The notes under the pieces were generated by a model. That model searched no databases and had not been told where the DNA came from. It worked only from the letters and a program-made list of their open reading frames with translations. A program made the position numbers and the translations under genes. From assembly GCA_029256865.1 (NCBI GenBank), contig JARIEH010000218.1:1-13055 (forward strand): a DNA stretch of 13,055 nt, given 5' to 3'. Of the stretch, positions 1 through 7,619 are shown in pieces. Numbering within the stretch: the first letter of the stretch is position 1; each line of letters starts with the position of its first letter. This DNA comes from Psychrobacter sp. (GTDB lineage Bacteria; Pseudomonadota; Gammaproteobacteria; Pseudomonadales; Moraxellaceae).

Positions 1-1530
1 AGGGTTAGCAAGCCGTAGGTTCTGGGCAATCGTGAGCGGCATTAGGGCTACTTGCTGCGCCAGATAGCCTGTATTTCGACGCAGATTTTCAAGGTTCATA
101 TCGCTAAGCTCGACCCGCTGCTGACCATCTTTGCTAATCAGCTCAATACAGCCTTCGTAGTTCACAAAGCCCATTAACGCTTGCAGTAAGCTTGATTTGC
201 CACTGCCACTATCACCAATCAGAGCGACTCGCTCGCCCGCTGCTAAACGAAAACTAACATCGCCTAGGCGAGTTCGATAAAAGGGTAAGGTATGTGTTGT
301 TTGTTGATTGCCCAATTCATTAGAGGTTGCTATCGGGCTGCGGATATTGAGGTTGGATAGCTCGATGCCAAAAGCTTGAGAGACATCTAGCGCTGTTGAG
401 TCAGCTGTATTGAGAGTAGATTGACAGTTATTGCTATATTTATGGTTATCGTCATGACGGCTGCTATCCTCTAAATCAGCAGAGTGCACGTGCCTAGCGG
501 TTTCAATACCAGCCGTTTCAATATTAGCCGCCTCAATAATCGGTAGCAGGCTCTGTACAGCGCCCTCTGCTTGCGCTTTCGCATGATAGTCTGTACCCAA
601 CTGACGTAGTGGCACATAAAACTCAGGGGCGAGTAGCAAGATAAACAAAGCGCCAAAATAGGGTACTGGCACCGCCCCTTTAGCCCACGGCAAGATACCG
701 ATTAATCCAAAGCCAAGATAAACGGCCACCAGCGCAATACTTAAAGCAGCCAGTAACTCTAATACAGCACCGTTCAAAAACGCAACCTTCAGTACATCCA
801 TGGTGCGGCGACGATAGTCTTCGCTACTGATGGTGAGGTCGCGAGCTGCGATATCGGTGGCTTGCAGGCGTTTTAAAGTTGGCATACCGCGCACCCAGTC
901 CAAAAAACGCCCACTAAGCTGAGCGAGAGCAGTGAATTGATCCGCGCTTTTGCGGGCAGTCAAATGACCAATCAGTATCATAAATACAGGCACTAATGGT
1001 GCGGTCAATAGCAGCAGAGCAGCCGCAATCCAACTTTGCCATGCCACGGCAATCACTAGAATAATAGGGGTACTGGCGGCAACCTTGCGCTGCACACTAA
1101 AGCTACTAATAAATCCATCCAGCGCATCGGTTTGGTCAATGATTTGGCTAGATAAACTACCGTCGCTACCAAAATAACGCAGATTGGGCCCCAGCTTGGC
1201 CATGGTTGATAATAAAGATTCACGCAGCTCGCTACGCACTTTGAGACTGGCGCGACTACTAATCAGCTCACGTCCACTATGAAGCAGTGGTCGTATCATA
1301 AAGCACAGGAGTAGGCCTATAAACCAATAACTCGAAACGCCAGTCAATAGTGGTAGCTCATTAAAATGATTGTGCAGCCACGTGCTAAAGAGGCTGGCAA
1401 GTAACCAAGCCTGCCAGACAAAAAGTAGCGTACTGATGACAGTGAGCCACCAAGCCAAATTCAGCGGGCGACTTACCGACGTAACAAGCGCTTTTAAAAA
1501 ACGTTTTTCGGCATTGGAAAGTGTTGCCAT
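1..1530 (-). CDS. cydD: CydD, thiol reductant ABC exporter subunit (partial, 3' end outside window)
   Basis: This is one half of the heterodimeric CydDC ABC exporter of the inner membrane. The family exports cysteine and glutathione to the periplasm and is required for assembly of cytochrome bd. Translation from the ATG at 1530 gives 510 residues with no stop before the window edge, so the ABC signature, Walker B and C terminus are missing. Residues about 25-310 carry the hydrophobic transmembrane segments, for example around 154-188 and 250-280. Walker A, GDSGSGKS, is at residues 439-446 and a Q-loop (AQQ) is near 491-493. An in-frame stop at 1571-1573 and the absence of another ATG fix the start; the ribosome binding site is weak. 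The linker before the nucleotide-binding domain (about 330-385) is long, polar and His/Asp-rich and contains a small tandem repeat. CydD rather than CydC is inferred from overall similarity and the neighbouring cydABX. cydC would be expected beyond the left edge. Confidence 0.9.
   Translation of the reverse strand, partial: MATLSNAEKRFLKALVTSVSRPLNLAWWLTVISTLLFVWQAWLLASLFSTWLHNHFNELPLLTGVSSYWFIGLLLCFMIRPLLHSGRELISSRASLKVRSELRESLLSTMAKLGPNLRYFGSDGSLSSQIIDQTDALDGFISSFSVQRKVAASTPIILVIAVAWQSWIAAALLLLTAPLVPVFMILIGHLTARKSADQFTALAQLSGRFLDWVRGMPTLKRLQATDIAARDLTISSEDYRRRTMDVLKVAFLNGAVLELLAALSIALVAVYLGFGLIGILPWAKGAVPVPYFGALFILLLAPEFYVPLRQLGTDYHAKAQAEGAVQSLLPIIEAANIETAGIETARHVHSADLEDSSRHDDNHKYSNNCQSTLNTADSTALDVSQAFGIELSNLNIRSPIATSNELGNQQTTHTLPFYRTRLGDVSFRLAAGERVALIGDSGSGKSSLLQALMGFVNYEGCIELISKDGQQRVELSDMNLENLRRNTGYLAQQVALMPLTIAQNLRLANP
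496..540. repeat. Three-unit 15-bp tandem repeat inside cydD
   Basis: Three adjacent 15-base units (496-510, 511-525, 526-540) share the plus-strand pattern agcSGYYTCAATann, with a few substitutions between units. On the coding (minus) strand they encode CydD residues 331-345 as three degenerate pentapeptides: IIEAA, NIETA and GIETA. The unit length is a multiple of three, so copy-number change would keep the frame. It lies at the start of the linker between the membrane and nucleotide-binding domains. Confidence 0.75.
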
Positions 1531-1988
1531 AATGCTATCTGCCGTAAAAAGAAGAGAGATTAAAAAGTATTAACAACCAATCAAAAGTGTTTATTAAAAT
1601 AGATAGGAGTCGATGCTAAGTCAGCAGTATCAGCACCTCAAAAATATGATGAGGGTATATGGCGATTAGCATATCTGATTAAAATGAATAGCATGATTGT
1701 AAGCGCTGCTATAGACAAAAGCCAATTGAGCCTTCTGTTTAGCCTCTAACCATATTACTCGGTAATGGTTGCAGTGGTTGGTACGCTCGGTGCCAGATAA
1801 GTAAGTTCTGATAAAGTGACTGATAAGTAATATTTATCTTTTATTGGCTTAAACCATAGAGGTCGTTTGCTCTTCAGAGGTCTACAGCGTAATATCTACA
1901 GTGTTCTAAACAATGACAAAGACATAATTATTGATATGCTATGTACTAACTTGGGATTAAATCCCTAGATTTTCTGTGGCTTTAGCCC

Positions 1989-2017
1989 TTGTGTTGGTAT
2001 GGTGTAGATACTATACT
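1989..2017 (+). promoter_or_regulatory. Candidate sigma-70 promoter for cydABX
   Basis: A -35-like TTGTGT (1989-1994) is followed after 17 bases by TATACT (2012-2017), which matches the -10 consensus at five of six positions. If it is used, the cydA messenger would have a leader of roughly 320 bases containing the hairpins at 2118-2152 and 2254-2277. The -35 match is only the TTG core, so this is a guess from sequence; other promoters nearer cydA are possible. Confidence 0.3.
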
Positions 2018-2117
2018 AATAAACATACTATTGTTACTGATAGTTTATATTTTTGTTTTCCAATCAATTATTGTAATGATGAGATGGTTGGTTTTATTTT
2101 TTGTGGGCTTCTATGAT

Positions 2118-2152
2118 ACCGATACGGGTGCGTTCTTAAAACGCTCATCGGT
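2118..2152 (+). repeat. Imperfect hairpin in the cydA upstream region
   Basis: An outer stem pairs ACCGAT (2118-2123) with ATCGGT (2147-2152). An inner stem pairs GCGTT (2130-2134) with AACGC (2140-2144) around a CTTAA loop. An asymmetric internal loop of six and two bases separates the stems. No T-run follows, so it is not an intrinsic terminator. It could be an RNA leader structure or a protein binding site. Confidence 0.45.
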
Positions 2153-2253
2153 CGCAGTTATTCATATAAATGGATGTATATAAATAAAGAGGCAAAATCC
2201 TATGAGTAATATAGGGTAAGCAGTTAGGCCGATCAATGGATCATATAGAGAAA

Positions 2254-2285
2254 CGTTACACCAAGAGAGAGGTAACGGTGTTTTT
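2254..2285 (+). repeat. Alternative hairpins with a short T-run in the cydA leader
   Basis: CGTTAC (2254-2259) can pair with GTAACG (2272-2277). Alternatively ACACC (2258-2262) can pair with GGTGT (2277-2281), the latter followed by TTTT. The two stems share bases and exclude each other, about 65-95 bases before cydA. This resembles a weak attenuator, but both stems are short and the loops large, so function is uncertain. Confidence 0.3.
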
Positions 2286-2347
2286 CTATGTGATTTTTCA
2301 GTGTGATTGAACCTAGGTTGTGAATCCTTGTTTTTAGGGGGTTTAGT

Positions 2348-3958
2348 ATGATTACTGAACAACTGGTAGATATATCCCGCTTGCAGTTCGCGGTGACCGC
2401 GCTTTACCACTTTTTGTTTATCCCACTCACGATAGGCATGGTCTGGATCCTTGTTATTATGGAGACAGTCTATGTGACCACTGGTCTACAGATCTGGAAA
2501 GACATGACCCGCTATTGGGGCAAGCTCTTTGGTATCAACTTCGCTTTAGGTGTTACCACAGGTATCACCATGGAGTTTCAGTTTGGCACCAACTGGTCGT
2601 ATTATTCGCAGTACGTGGGTGATATCTTTGGGGCGCCGCTGGCCATTGAAGGCTTGATGGCTTTCTTTCTTGAATCCACTATGGTGGGTTTATTCTTTTT
2701 TGGTTGGGACAGGCTGTCTCGCTTTCAGCACTTAGTAGTCACGGTTTTGATGGCGATAGGTACCAACTTGTCGGCACTATGGATTTTGATTGCCAACGGC
2801 TGGATGCAAAGTCCTGTTGGTGCAGAGTTTAACTATCAAACCATGCGGATGGAGATGACTGACTTTGCGGCTATTCTCTTGAATCCAGATGCTCAAAACA
2901 AGTTCGTACACACCGTATCGGCAGGCTATGTGGTCGGTTCGGTATTTGTGCTTTCCATCTCAGCATTATATTTGCTGCGCAAACGTGATGTCGAGTTTGC
3001 TAAGCGTAGCTTTCAGGTAGCAGCGGCCTTTGGGCTTGCGTCCATCTGTAGTGTTATCGTACTGGGTGATGAGTCAGGTTACTCGGTGGGTAAAGCGCAG
3101 CAAACCAAATTGGCAACGATGGAAGCCATGTGGCATACAGAGCCAGCACCAGCACCGTTTAACTTGATTGCGAGCATCAATGAAAAAGAGCAAAAAAACA
3201 ACTGGGAGCTGCAAATACCTTATGCCATGGGGATAATCGGCACGCGCTCGTTTGATACAGAAATCCCTGGTATTCATGAAATCAAAGAGATAAACCGTGA
3301 ACGGATTATCACAGGCATCACAGCGGTAACCTTGCTAGAGCAGTTACGCCAAGATACTGGCAATATGGCTTTAAGAGATGAGTTTGACAAAGTTAAAGAT
3401 GATTTAGGTTTTGGTTTATTGCTCAAAAAGTATACGGCTGATGTCTCGCAAGCAACGCCTGAGATGGTACAAAAAGCCACGGACGATACCATTCCTAGAG
3501 TAGCGCCGATGTTTTGGTCTTTCCGTATCATGGTGGGCTTGGGCTTCTTGATGCTAGCATTGTTTGCCGTCAGCTTATGGTATAGCGTCAAAGGCACCTT
3601 TACTGAAAAGAGATGGCTGCTGAAGTGGGCGGTTGTCATGTTGCCAGCACCTTGGATAGCCGCTGAGCTTGGTTGGGTAGTGGCTGAGTATGGTCGTCAG
3701 CCTTGGACTATTTATGGTGTGTTACCCACCTATGTGTCAACGTCGAACATTGGTATAGCGAACGTGTACTGGTCACTTGCTGGGTTTGTTGGATTCTATA
3801 CCGTACTACTTATTATCGAGGTATATCTGATGATTAAGTATGTGAAGTTAGGACCTGCCAGTTTGGGTACAGGACGTTATGATGGCGAGAACGGTGATGA
3901 TAAGATGCGCGATGTCACATCATCTGCAGCGGATCAGGAGGTGACTCATGTTGTTTGA
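2348..3958 (+). CDS. cydA: Cytochrome bd quinol oxidase subunit I (CydA)
   Basis: CydA is the heme-bearing subunit of the bd-type terminal oxidase of the inner membrane. It oxidises quinol and reduces oxygen to water with high affinity. The 536-residue product aligns from memory with the 522-residue E. coli protein at an offset of +2. Heme axial ligands are visible as H21 (E. coli H19), H188 in FVHTVSAGY (H186) and M395 in SFRIMVGLG (M393). The conserved acids E101 and E109 are present, as is the GRQPW motif (449-453) with E447 before it. The quinol-binding Q loop begins with GDESGY at 240-245 and keeps K254 and E259. It has the long C-terminal Q-loop insert (about 270-390), placing it in the long (L) subfamily. 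The start is supported by AGGGGG six bases upstream. The last 11 bases overlap cydB. It is the first gene of cydABX, and oxygen-responsive control is likely but not demonstrated by a visible site. Confidence 0.98.
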   Translation: MITEQLVDISRLQFAVTALYHFLFIPLTIGMVWILVIMETVYVTTGLQIWKDMTRYWGKLFGINFALGVTTGITMEFQFGTNWSYYSQYVGDIFGAPLAIEGLMAFFLESTMVGLFFFGWDRLSRFQHLVVTVLMAIGTNLSALWILIANGWMQSPVGAEFNYQTMRMEMTDFAAILLNPDAQNKFVHTVSAGYVVGSVFVLSISALYLLRKRDVEFAKRSFQVAAAFGLASICSVIVLGDESGYSVGKAQQTKLATMEAMWHTEPAPAPFNLIASINEKEQKNNWELQIPYAMGIIGTRSFDTEIPGIHEIKEINRERIITGITAVTLLEQLRQDTGNMALRDEFDKVKDDLGFGLLLKKYTADVSQATPEMVQKATDDTIPRVAPMFWSFRIMVGLGFLMLALFAVSLWYSVKGTFTEKRWLLKWAVVMLPAPWIAAELGWVVAEYGRQPWTIYGVLPTYVSTSNIGIANVYWSLAGFVGFYTVLLIIEVYLMIKYVKLGPASLGTGRYDGENGDDKMRDVTSSAADQEVTHVV

Positions 3959-5087
3959 TTATGAAACGCTAAAAATTATGTGGTGGCTTCTCGTTGGGGT
4001 GTTACTGATTGGTTTTGCCATCATGGATGGTCACGACATGGGGGTTTGTACCCTATTGCCTTTCGTTGGAAAAAATGACGAAGAGCGTCGAATCATTATC
4101 AACACCATTGGACCACATTGGGAGGGTAACCAAGTCTGGTTTATCACCGCAGGTGGCGCATTGTTTGCTGCTTGGCCCATGGTCTATGCCACGGCTTTTA
4201 GTGGCTTTTATTGGGCGATGATGGCGGTGTTGTGGGCGTTGTTTTTCCGTCCTGTTGGTTTTAAATACCGAAGCATGGTAAAAGATCAAAGATGGCGCAA
4301 CGCTTGGGATTGGGGGCTGTTTGTCGGCTCGTTTATACCCGCTGTGGTATTCGGTGTGGCGTTTGGTAATTTGTTCTTAGGCGTGCCATTCAGCTTTGAT
4401 AACAATCTTTTATCGACATACACTGGCAACTTTTGGCAGCTGCTAAACCCATTTGCTATTTTGGCTGGGCTAGTGAGTGCAACCATGCTCATCATGCAAG
4501 GCGGCGCTTATTTGGCTCACCGTACCGAAGGTGTCATCCAGCAGCGTACGATTCGCTATAGCATAATCTCCGCTGTTGCGATGGTGGTATTGTTTGTTGG
4601 TGCGGGTTTTTGGGTACAAACGCTTGATGGTTATGTCATTACGTCAACGATTGATCCGAGCGGCCTGCCGAACGTACTGGCTAAAGAGGTCGCCGTACAG
4701 CAAGGTGGTTGGATGACGAATTTTGCCACTTATCCATGGGCATGGGCTTTCCCTGTATTGGGTGTGCTAATGCCACTCGTTACCGCGTTGCTATTAAAAG
4801 CTGGCAAGACACTGACAGCGTTTGTTAGCTCCAGTATTGCCGTGTTGGGTGTCATCATGACAGCAGGTATTGCGTTGTTTCCATTCATCATGCCATCATC
4901 TTCTTTTCCAAACTCGAGCTTAACGATTTGGGACAGTGTGTCTAGCCATTTAACCTTGATGGTCATGCTGTATGCAGTCGTATTCTTGGTGCCGCTCATC
5001 GTGTTTTATACGGGCTGGGCCTATAGTGTCATGCGCGGTAAAGTAACGGCTGCTTATATTCGTGAAAACGATCATACGCTTTACTAA
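3948..5087 (+). CDS. cydB: Cytochrome bd quinol oxidase subunit II (CydB)
   Basis: CydB is the second large integral membrane subunit of cytochrome bd and pairs with CydA. At 379 residues it has the same length as E. coli CydB and matches it throughout. Examples are MWWLLVGVLLIGFA near the N terminus, the GNQVWFITAGGALFAAWPMV segment (about 60-80), FFRPVGFKYRS, and a C terminus ending in HTLY. The acidic residue equivalent to E. coli D29 is D30 in DGHDMGV, where E. coli has Phe, this protein has His at 29. The ATG lies inside the end of cydA (11-base overlap), with a perfect AGGAGG at 3936-3941 six bases upstream. This arrangement suggests coupled translation and matched subunit amounts. Confidence 0.98.
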   Translation: MLFDYETLKIMWWLLVGVLLIGFAIMDGHDMGVCTLLPFVGKNDEERRIIINTIGPHWEGNQVWFITAGGALFAAWPMVYATAFSGFYWAMMAVLWALFFRPVGFKYRSMVKDQRWRNAWDWGLFVGSFIPAVVFGVAFGNLFLGVPFSFDNNLLSTYTGNFWQLLNPFAILAGLVSATMLIMQGGAYLAHRTEGVIQQRTIRYSIISAVAMVVLFVGAGFWVQTLDGYVITSTIDPSGLPNVLAKEVAVQQGGWMTNFATYPWAWAFPVLGVLMPLVTALLLKAGKTLTAFVSSSIAVLGVIMTAGIALFPFIMPSSSFPNSSLTIWDSVSSHLTLMVMLYAVVFLVPLIVFYTGWAYSVMRGKVTAAYIRENDHTLY

Positions 5088-5102
5088 TTTAAGGAGACAA
5101 TT

Positions 5103-5258
5103 ATGTGGTATTTTGCCTGGATGTTAGGACTAGGATTTGCAGTATTATTGGCGATTGTCAATGCTATTTGGTTAGAGCATGAACAAGGTCGCAAAGAAGC
5201 TTTTGTCTCTAAAAACAAACAGCCAGAGACGTTTAATGCTGATAAGTTACCTGAATAA
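5103..5258 (+). CDS. cydX: Cytochrome bd small subunit CydX
   Basis: A 51-residue single-pass membrane protein starts 15 bases after cydB behind AAGGAG (5091-5096). It opens with MWYFAWMLGLGFAV, the signature of the CydX/YbgT family, whose members stabilise the hemes and activity of the bd oxidase. One transmembrane helix spans about residues 4-23, followed by the typical LEHE motif (24-27) at the membrane exit. E. coli CydX has 37 residues; the polar tail after about residue 30 is therefore longer here. Position, start motif and strong ribosome binding site make the call secure. Confidence 0.95.
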   Translation: MWYFAWMLGLGFAVLLAIVNAIWLEHEQGRKEAFVSKNKQPETFNADKLPE

Positions 5259-5301
5259 AACCTGCTGAATAAAACAAGGATAAGTTATTTTGATCAAACG
5301 A

Positions 5302-5348
5302 TTATGATGGCTAAATGATAATAATTAGCCGTTATAACAGGGTTTTTT
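5302..5348 (+). terminator. Possible first terminator after cydX
   Basis: Bases 5302-5314 and 5325-5337 form a 13-bp stem with two G-U pairs and a 10-base loop; its core is GGCTAA/TTAGCC. A six-T run follows at 5343-5348, five bases after the stem. The gap before the T-run weakens it as a classical terminator. It may back up the stronger one downstream. Confidence 0.45.
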
Positions 5349-5359
5349 AATCCAGATAC

Positions 5360-5390
5360 AAAGTGAGCTCAGATGAGCTCACTTTTTTTT
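5360..5390 (+). terminator. Strong intrinsic terminator of the cydABX operon
   Basis: An 11-bp perfect stem (AAAGTGAGCTC at 5360-5370 with its complement at 5375-5385) closes an AGAT tetraloop. Eight consecutive Ts end at 5390. It lies about 100 bases after cydX and 140 bases before hemL, separating the two transcription units. Confidence 0.93.
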
Positions 5391-5428
5391 GTTAATATAG
5401 GCGTATTGAATAATTTTGTACGGTAAAT

Positions 5429-5475
5429 ATGAGTTGTCAGCCCTAAGACCAACCATGGGTTCAGCTCATTTTTTT
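5429..5475 (+). terminator. Terminator-like hairpin in the hemL leader
   Basis: ATGAGTTG (5429-5436) pairs with CAGCTCAT (5462-5469) through eight base pairs including one G-U, followed by a seven-T run (5469-5475). The 25-base loop can fold further, for example AACC/GGTT around ATG. It ends 55 bases before the hemL start. It could be a second terminator for upstream transcription, or an attenuator if the hemL promoter lies before it. The large loop lowers confidence. Confidence 0.45.
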
Positions 5476-5530
5476 GCTTAAAAAGTCTGAATCAACCCTT
5501 TTATTATTACTGTTATAAAGAGTTATTACT

Positions 5531-6832
5531 ATGAGCACTAAAAATGAACAGCTTTTCGCGCAAGCACGCAAACATATTCCAGGTGGCGTCAACTCGCCAG
5601 TTCGCGCTTTTGCTGGGGTAGGCGGTACACCTATCTTTATGCATCGTGCTAACGGCAGCAAAATCTATGATACCGAAGACAATGCTTATATCGATTACGT
5701 CGGCTCGTGGGGTCCAATGATTTTGGGTCACGCGCATCCAAAAGTGATTGATGCGGTCAAAAAAGCAGCGGATGATGGTTTGAGTTTCGGTACGCCAACG
5801 CCTTTTGAAACCACGGTTGCGGATAAGATTTGTGAAATCGTCCCCAGTGTTGAGATGATCCGTATGACCAGCTCAGGTACGGAAGCGACCATGAGTGCGA
5901 TTCGCTTGGCACGTGGTTATACTCAGCGTGACAAAATCGTCAAGTTCGAAGGCTGCTATCATGGGCATTCAGATAGCCTACTGGTAAAAGCGGGCTCAGG
6001 CATGCTGGATATCGGCGAGCCAACCTCAAAAGGTGTACCAGCAGATTTTGCTAAGCATACTATTACGATTCCTTATAATAATCCGCAAGCGATTAAAGAG
6101 TGCTTTGAGAAATGGGGTGAAGAGATTGCCTGCGTTATCTTGGAGCCAATTGCTGGTAACATGAATATGGTCATTCCTACGCAAGAATTCCATGATACGT
6201 TGCGCGAGCAATGTACCGCGAATGATGCGGTATTGATCTTTGATGAGGTGATGACTGGCTTTCGCGTTGGACTTGGCGGGGCACAAGCGCATTTCGGTAT
6301 CGACCCAGACTTGACGTGCTTTGGTAAAATCATCGGTGCAGGCTTACCTGTTGGGGCTTTCGGTGGTAAGAAAGACATCATGTCTTGCATCGCGCCACTT
6401 GGCGGTGTCTATCAAGCCGGTACGTTATCAGGTAACCCACTGGCAATGCGCGCTGGTATCGCCATGTTTGAAGACTTAACGGCAGAGGGCTTTTATGATG
6501 AGCTATCAGCGAAAGTAGATAAGTTGGTTGATGGTTTTCAAGCCGCGGCGGATAAACATGGTATTAACTTGCGTACCAATAAACTGGGTGGAATGTTCGG
6601 CATGTTTTTTGTAAAAGACAAAGAAACCTCTGTCCCTCAGAACTTTGATGATGTGACAGAGTGCGATATGAGCGTATTTAATACTTTCTTTCATGGCATG
6701 CTAGATCGCGGTATCTACCTTGCGCCATCTGCTTATGAGGCGGGCTTTATGTCGATCAAACATAGCGATGCAGACATCGAAGCGTCGATTAAAGCCGCTG
6801 ACGAGATTTTTGCAGACATGGCAAAAGCGTAG
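5531..6832 (+). CDS. hemL: Glutamate-1-semialdehyde 2,1-aminomutase (HemL)
   Basis: HemL is a cytoplasmic pyridoxal-phosphate enzyme that isomerises glutamate-1-semialdehyde to 5-aminolevulinate, the precursor of heme, in the C5 pathway. The 433-residue product has the usual length. Visible motifs are [12 protein letters not shown] (16-27), the phosphate-binding SSGTEAT (114-120), YHGHSD (143-148) and FDEVMTGFR (237-245). The Schiff-base lysine is K266 in [16 protein letters not shown]. The ATG at 5531 has a moderate AAAGAG site (5517-5522) eight bases upstream. It stands alone between two terminators and converges on a minus-strand DUF962 gene. Its product feeds heme synthesis, so its position next to the heme-rich cytochrome bd operon is functionally sensible. 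Confidence 0.97.
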   Translation: MSTKNEQLFAQARKHIPGGVNSPVRAFAGVGGTPIFMHRANGSKIYDTEDNAYIDYVGSWGPMILGHAHPKVIDAVKKAADDGLSFGTPTPFETTVADKICEIVPSVEMIRMTSSGTEATMSAIRLARGYTQRDKIVKFEGCYHGHSDSLLVKAGSGMLDIGEPTSKGVPADFAKHTITIPYNNPQAIKECFEKWGEEIACVILEPIAGNMNMVIPTQEFHDTLREQCTANDAVLIFDEVMTGFRVGLGGAQAHFGIDPDLTCFGKIIGAGLPVGAFGGKKDIMSCIAPLGGVYQAGTLSGNPLAMRAGIAMFEDLTAEGFYDELSAKVDKLVDGFQAAADKHGINLRTNKLGGMFGMFFVKDKETSVPQNFDDVTECDMSVFNTFFHGMLDRGIYLAPSAYEAGFMSIKHSDADIEASIKAADEIFADMAKA

Positions 6833-6863
6833 TGTAATGGTTTGCCATTTAGCGGTATGAATC

Positions 6864-6897
6864 AAAACCAGCATAATCAGTTATGCTGGTTTTTTTG
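6864..6897. terminator. Intrinsic terminator of hemL, probably bidirectional
   Basis: ACCAGCATAA (6867-6876) and TTATGCTGGT (6881-6890) form a perfect 10-bp stem around TCAG. It extends to 13 bp with the flanking A and T bases. Eight Ts (6890-6897) follow on the plus strand, while four Ts follow on the minus strand. It lies 31 bases after the hemL stop and just beyond the stop of the convergent gene, so it can serve both, more strongly in the plus direction. Confidence 0.92.
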
Positions 6898-6903
6898 TGT
6901 CTG

Positions 6904-7308
6904 TTACACTTTATCAAATTTGCGGTCTTTCAAGCTAAGTCTGCCACGTAGCACATCGGTATACATACGAAAGTCGCTGACGAAACTTTTCAGTGGAAAT
7001 TTAAAAGAAGCAGGCTTATTTTTTTCAAAGAAAAAATGTCCGACCCATGCGCAAGCATATCCTGCAGCAATACCTTTGAGTAAGGGTTTTGGCGAACGGT
7101 TTTTGACTGACTTTGCTAGTCCTAATAAGCCAAAACTACTACCTGCAAAGTGCAGACGACGGCAAGCGATGTTTTGATGCTCATCCAAATAAAAGTCATA
7201 GAAGTTTTGTTTAACTGGTGTATCCGTTTTTATAAGGTTCTTATTTTTGGCCGTTTTGTTGTCTGTGGGTTTATGGGTGCTCTGTGCTTGAGTTGTGGTC
7301 CGATTCAT
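6904..7308 (-). CDS. DUF962 / Mpo1-like family protein
   Basis: This 134-residue protein resembles the DUF962 (Mpo1/YGL010w-like) family. Conserved features I recognise are FYLDEHQN with H44, RRLHFAGS with H53, the hydrophobic stretch GIAAGYACAWVGHFFFEKN (79-97) with H91, and the following KPASFKFPL...DFRMY pattern. In yeast, Mpo1 is a membrane-bound iron-dependent dioxygenase acting on 2-hydroxy fatty acids. Whether bacterial members do the same is not established from this sequence. Residues 1-35 are a polar, Thr/Lys/Gln-rich extension without clear structure. Weakly hydrophobic segments at about 53-67 and 76-94 may associate with the membrane. The ATG at 7308 is preceded by AAAGGA about ten bases upstream. 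It is convergent with hemL and divergent from ppx; the neighbours do not suggest its role. Confidence 0.75.
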   Translation of the reverse strand: MNRTTTQAQSTHKPTDNKTAKNKNLIKTDTPVKQNFYDFYLDEHQNIACRRLHFAGSSFGLLGLAKSVKNRSPKPLLKGIAAGYACAWVGHFFFEKNKPASFKFPLKSFVSDFRMYTDVLRGRLSLKDRKFDKV

Positions 7309-7619
7309 AATGATAGCGTCCTTTGCTGAATATTGGCTTACCGGTGAAATGCCTTATTTAGAAGGTAGCAAACGCTTATTATGAATACAAGCAATGGAGC
7401 CTGACTTAGCATTGGTTTTCTAAAGCCTACTTAATAGGCTAGGCTTGTTATCAAGCTTTGCTTGCCAGTATTTAGCAGAAGTGTTTTAATGGCGAAAACT
7501 GTCTATAGATTGCCTATAATGCGTGATAGCCAAGAGCATTGATGGCCGCATCGTTGCGATACAGTTCCACTGTTATAGATTGAGATAATCCACCAGCCTA
7601 CACGGTAAGTATTTTCCCT
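7309..7619. promoter_or_regulatory. Divergent intergenic region between the DUF962 gene and ppx
   Basis: No gene is seen in these 311 bases. They contain a perfect 6-bp inverted repeat AGCCTA/TAGGCT (7424-7429 and 7435-7440, five-base loop) without a T-run. A consensus -10 hexamer is also present upstream of ppx. Promoters for both divergent genes should lie here. Confidence 0.55.
7515..7520 (+). promoter_or_regulatory. Candidate -10 element for ppx
   Basis: A perfect TATAAT lies 99 bases before the ppx start. No good -35 hexamer is found at 16-18 bases upstream (the area reads ggcgaaaac), and the TG before it is one base out of the extended -10 position. The call rests on the hexamer alone. 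Confidence 0.35.

Larger units (their letters stand above)
1531..2347. promoter_or_regulatory. Long divergent intergenic region between cydD and cydA
   Basis: No convincing gene lies in these 817 bases. The region must hold the divergent promoters for cydD and cydABX. Visible structure includes three GATAA-type motifs starting at 1796, 1810 and 1822, and a direct repeat of TCTACAG at 1881-1887 and 1895-1901. There is a 13-base odd palindrome at 1953-1965, and two hairpin-forming repeats at 2118-2152 and 2254-2277. A 10-base perfect palindrome, AACCTAGGTT, is at 2310-2319. I did not find a full FNR/Anr-type site (TTGAT-N4-ATCAA); only isolated half-sites such as TTGAT at 1931-1935 are present. 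The cydA ribosome binding site AGGGGG is at 2336-2341, 6 bases before the ATG. Confidence 0.6.

Noticed and set aside
1989..2183. A 64-codon plus-strand open frame in the cydD-cydA gap encoding a very hydrophobic peptide
   Set aside because: No ribosome binding site is seen before its ATG, and its composition follows the AT-rich local sequence. It overlaps the candidate cydA promoter and the 2118-2152 hairpin. I treat it as chance.
1531..2347. A full FNR/Anr operator controlling cydABX
   Set aside because: Scanning for TTGAT-N4-ATCAA found only half-sites (for example at 1931-1935) with poor second halves.
5391..5530. A known riboswitch or T-box in the hemL leader
   Set aside because: I could not match any conserved core of common riboswitch classes or a T-box sequence; only a simple hairpin with a T-run is present.
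2130..7440. The same CTTAA loop in the hairpins at 2130-2144 and 7424-7440, suggesting a shared element
   Set aside because: The stems have unrelated sequences and a five-base loop match is expected by chance in AT-rich spacer.
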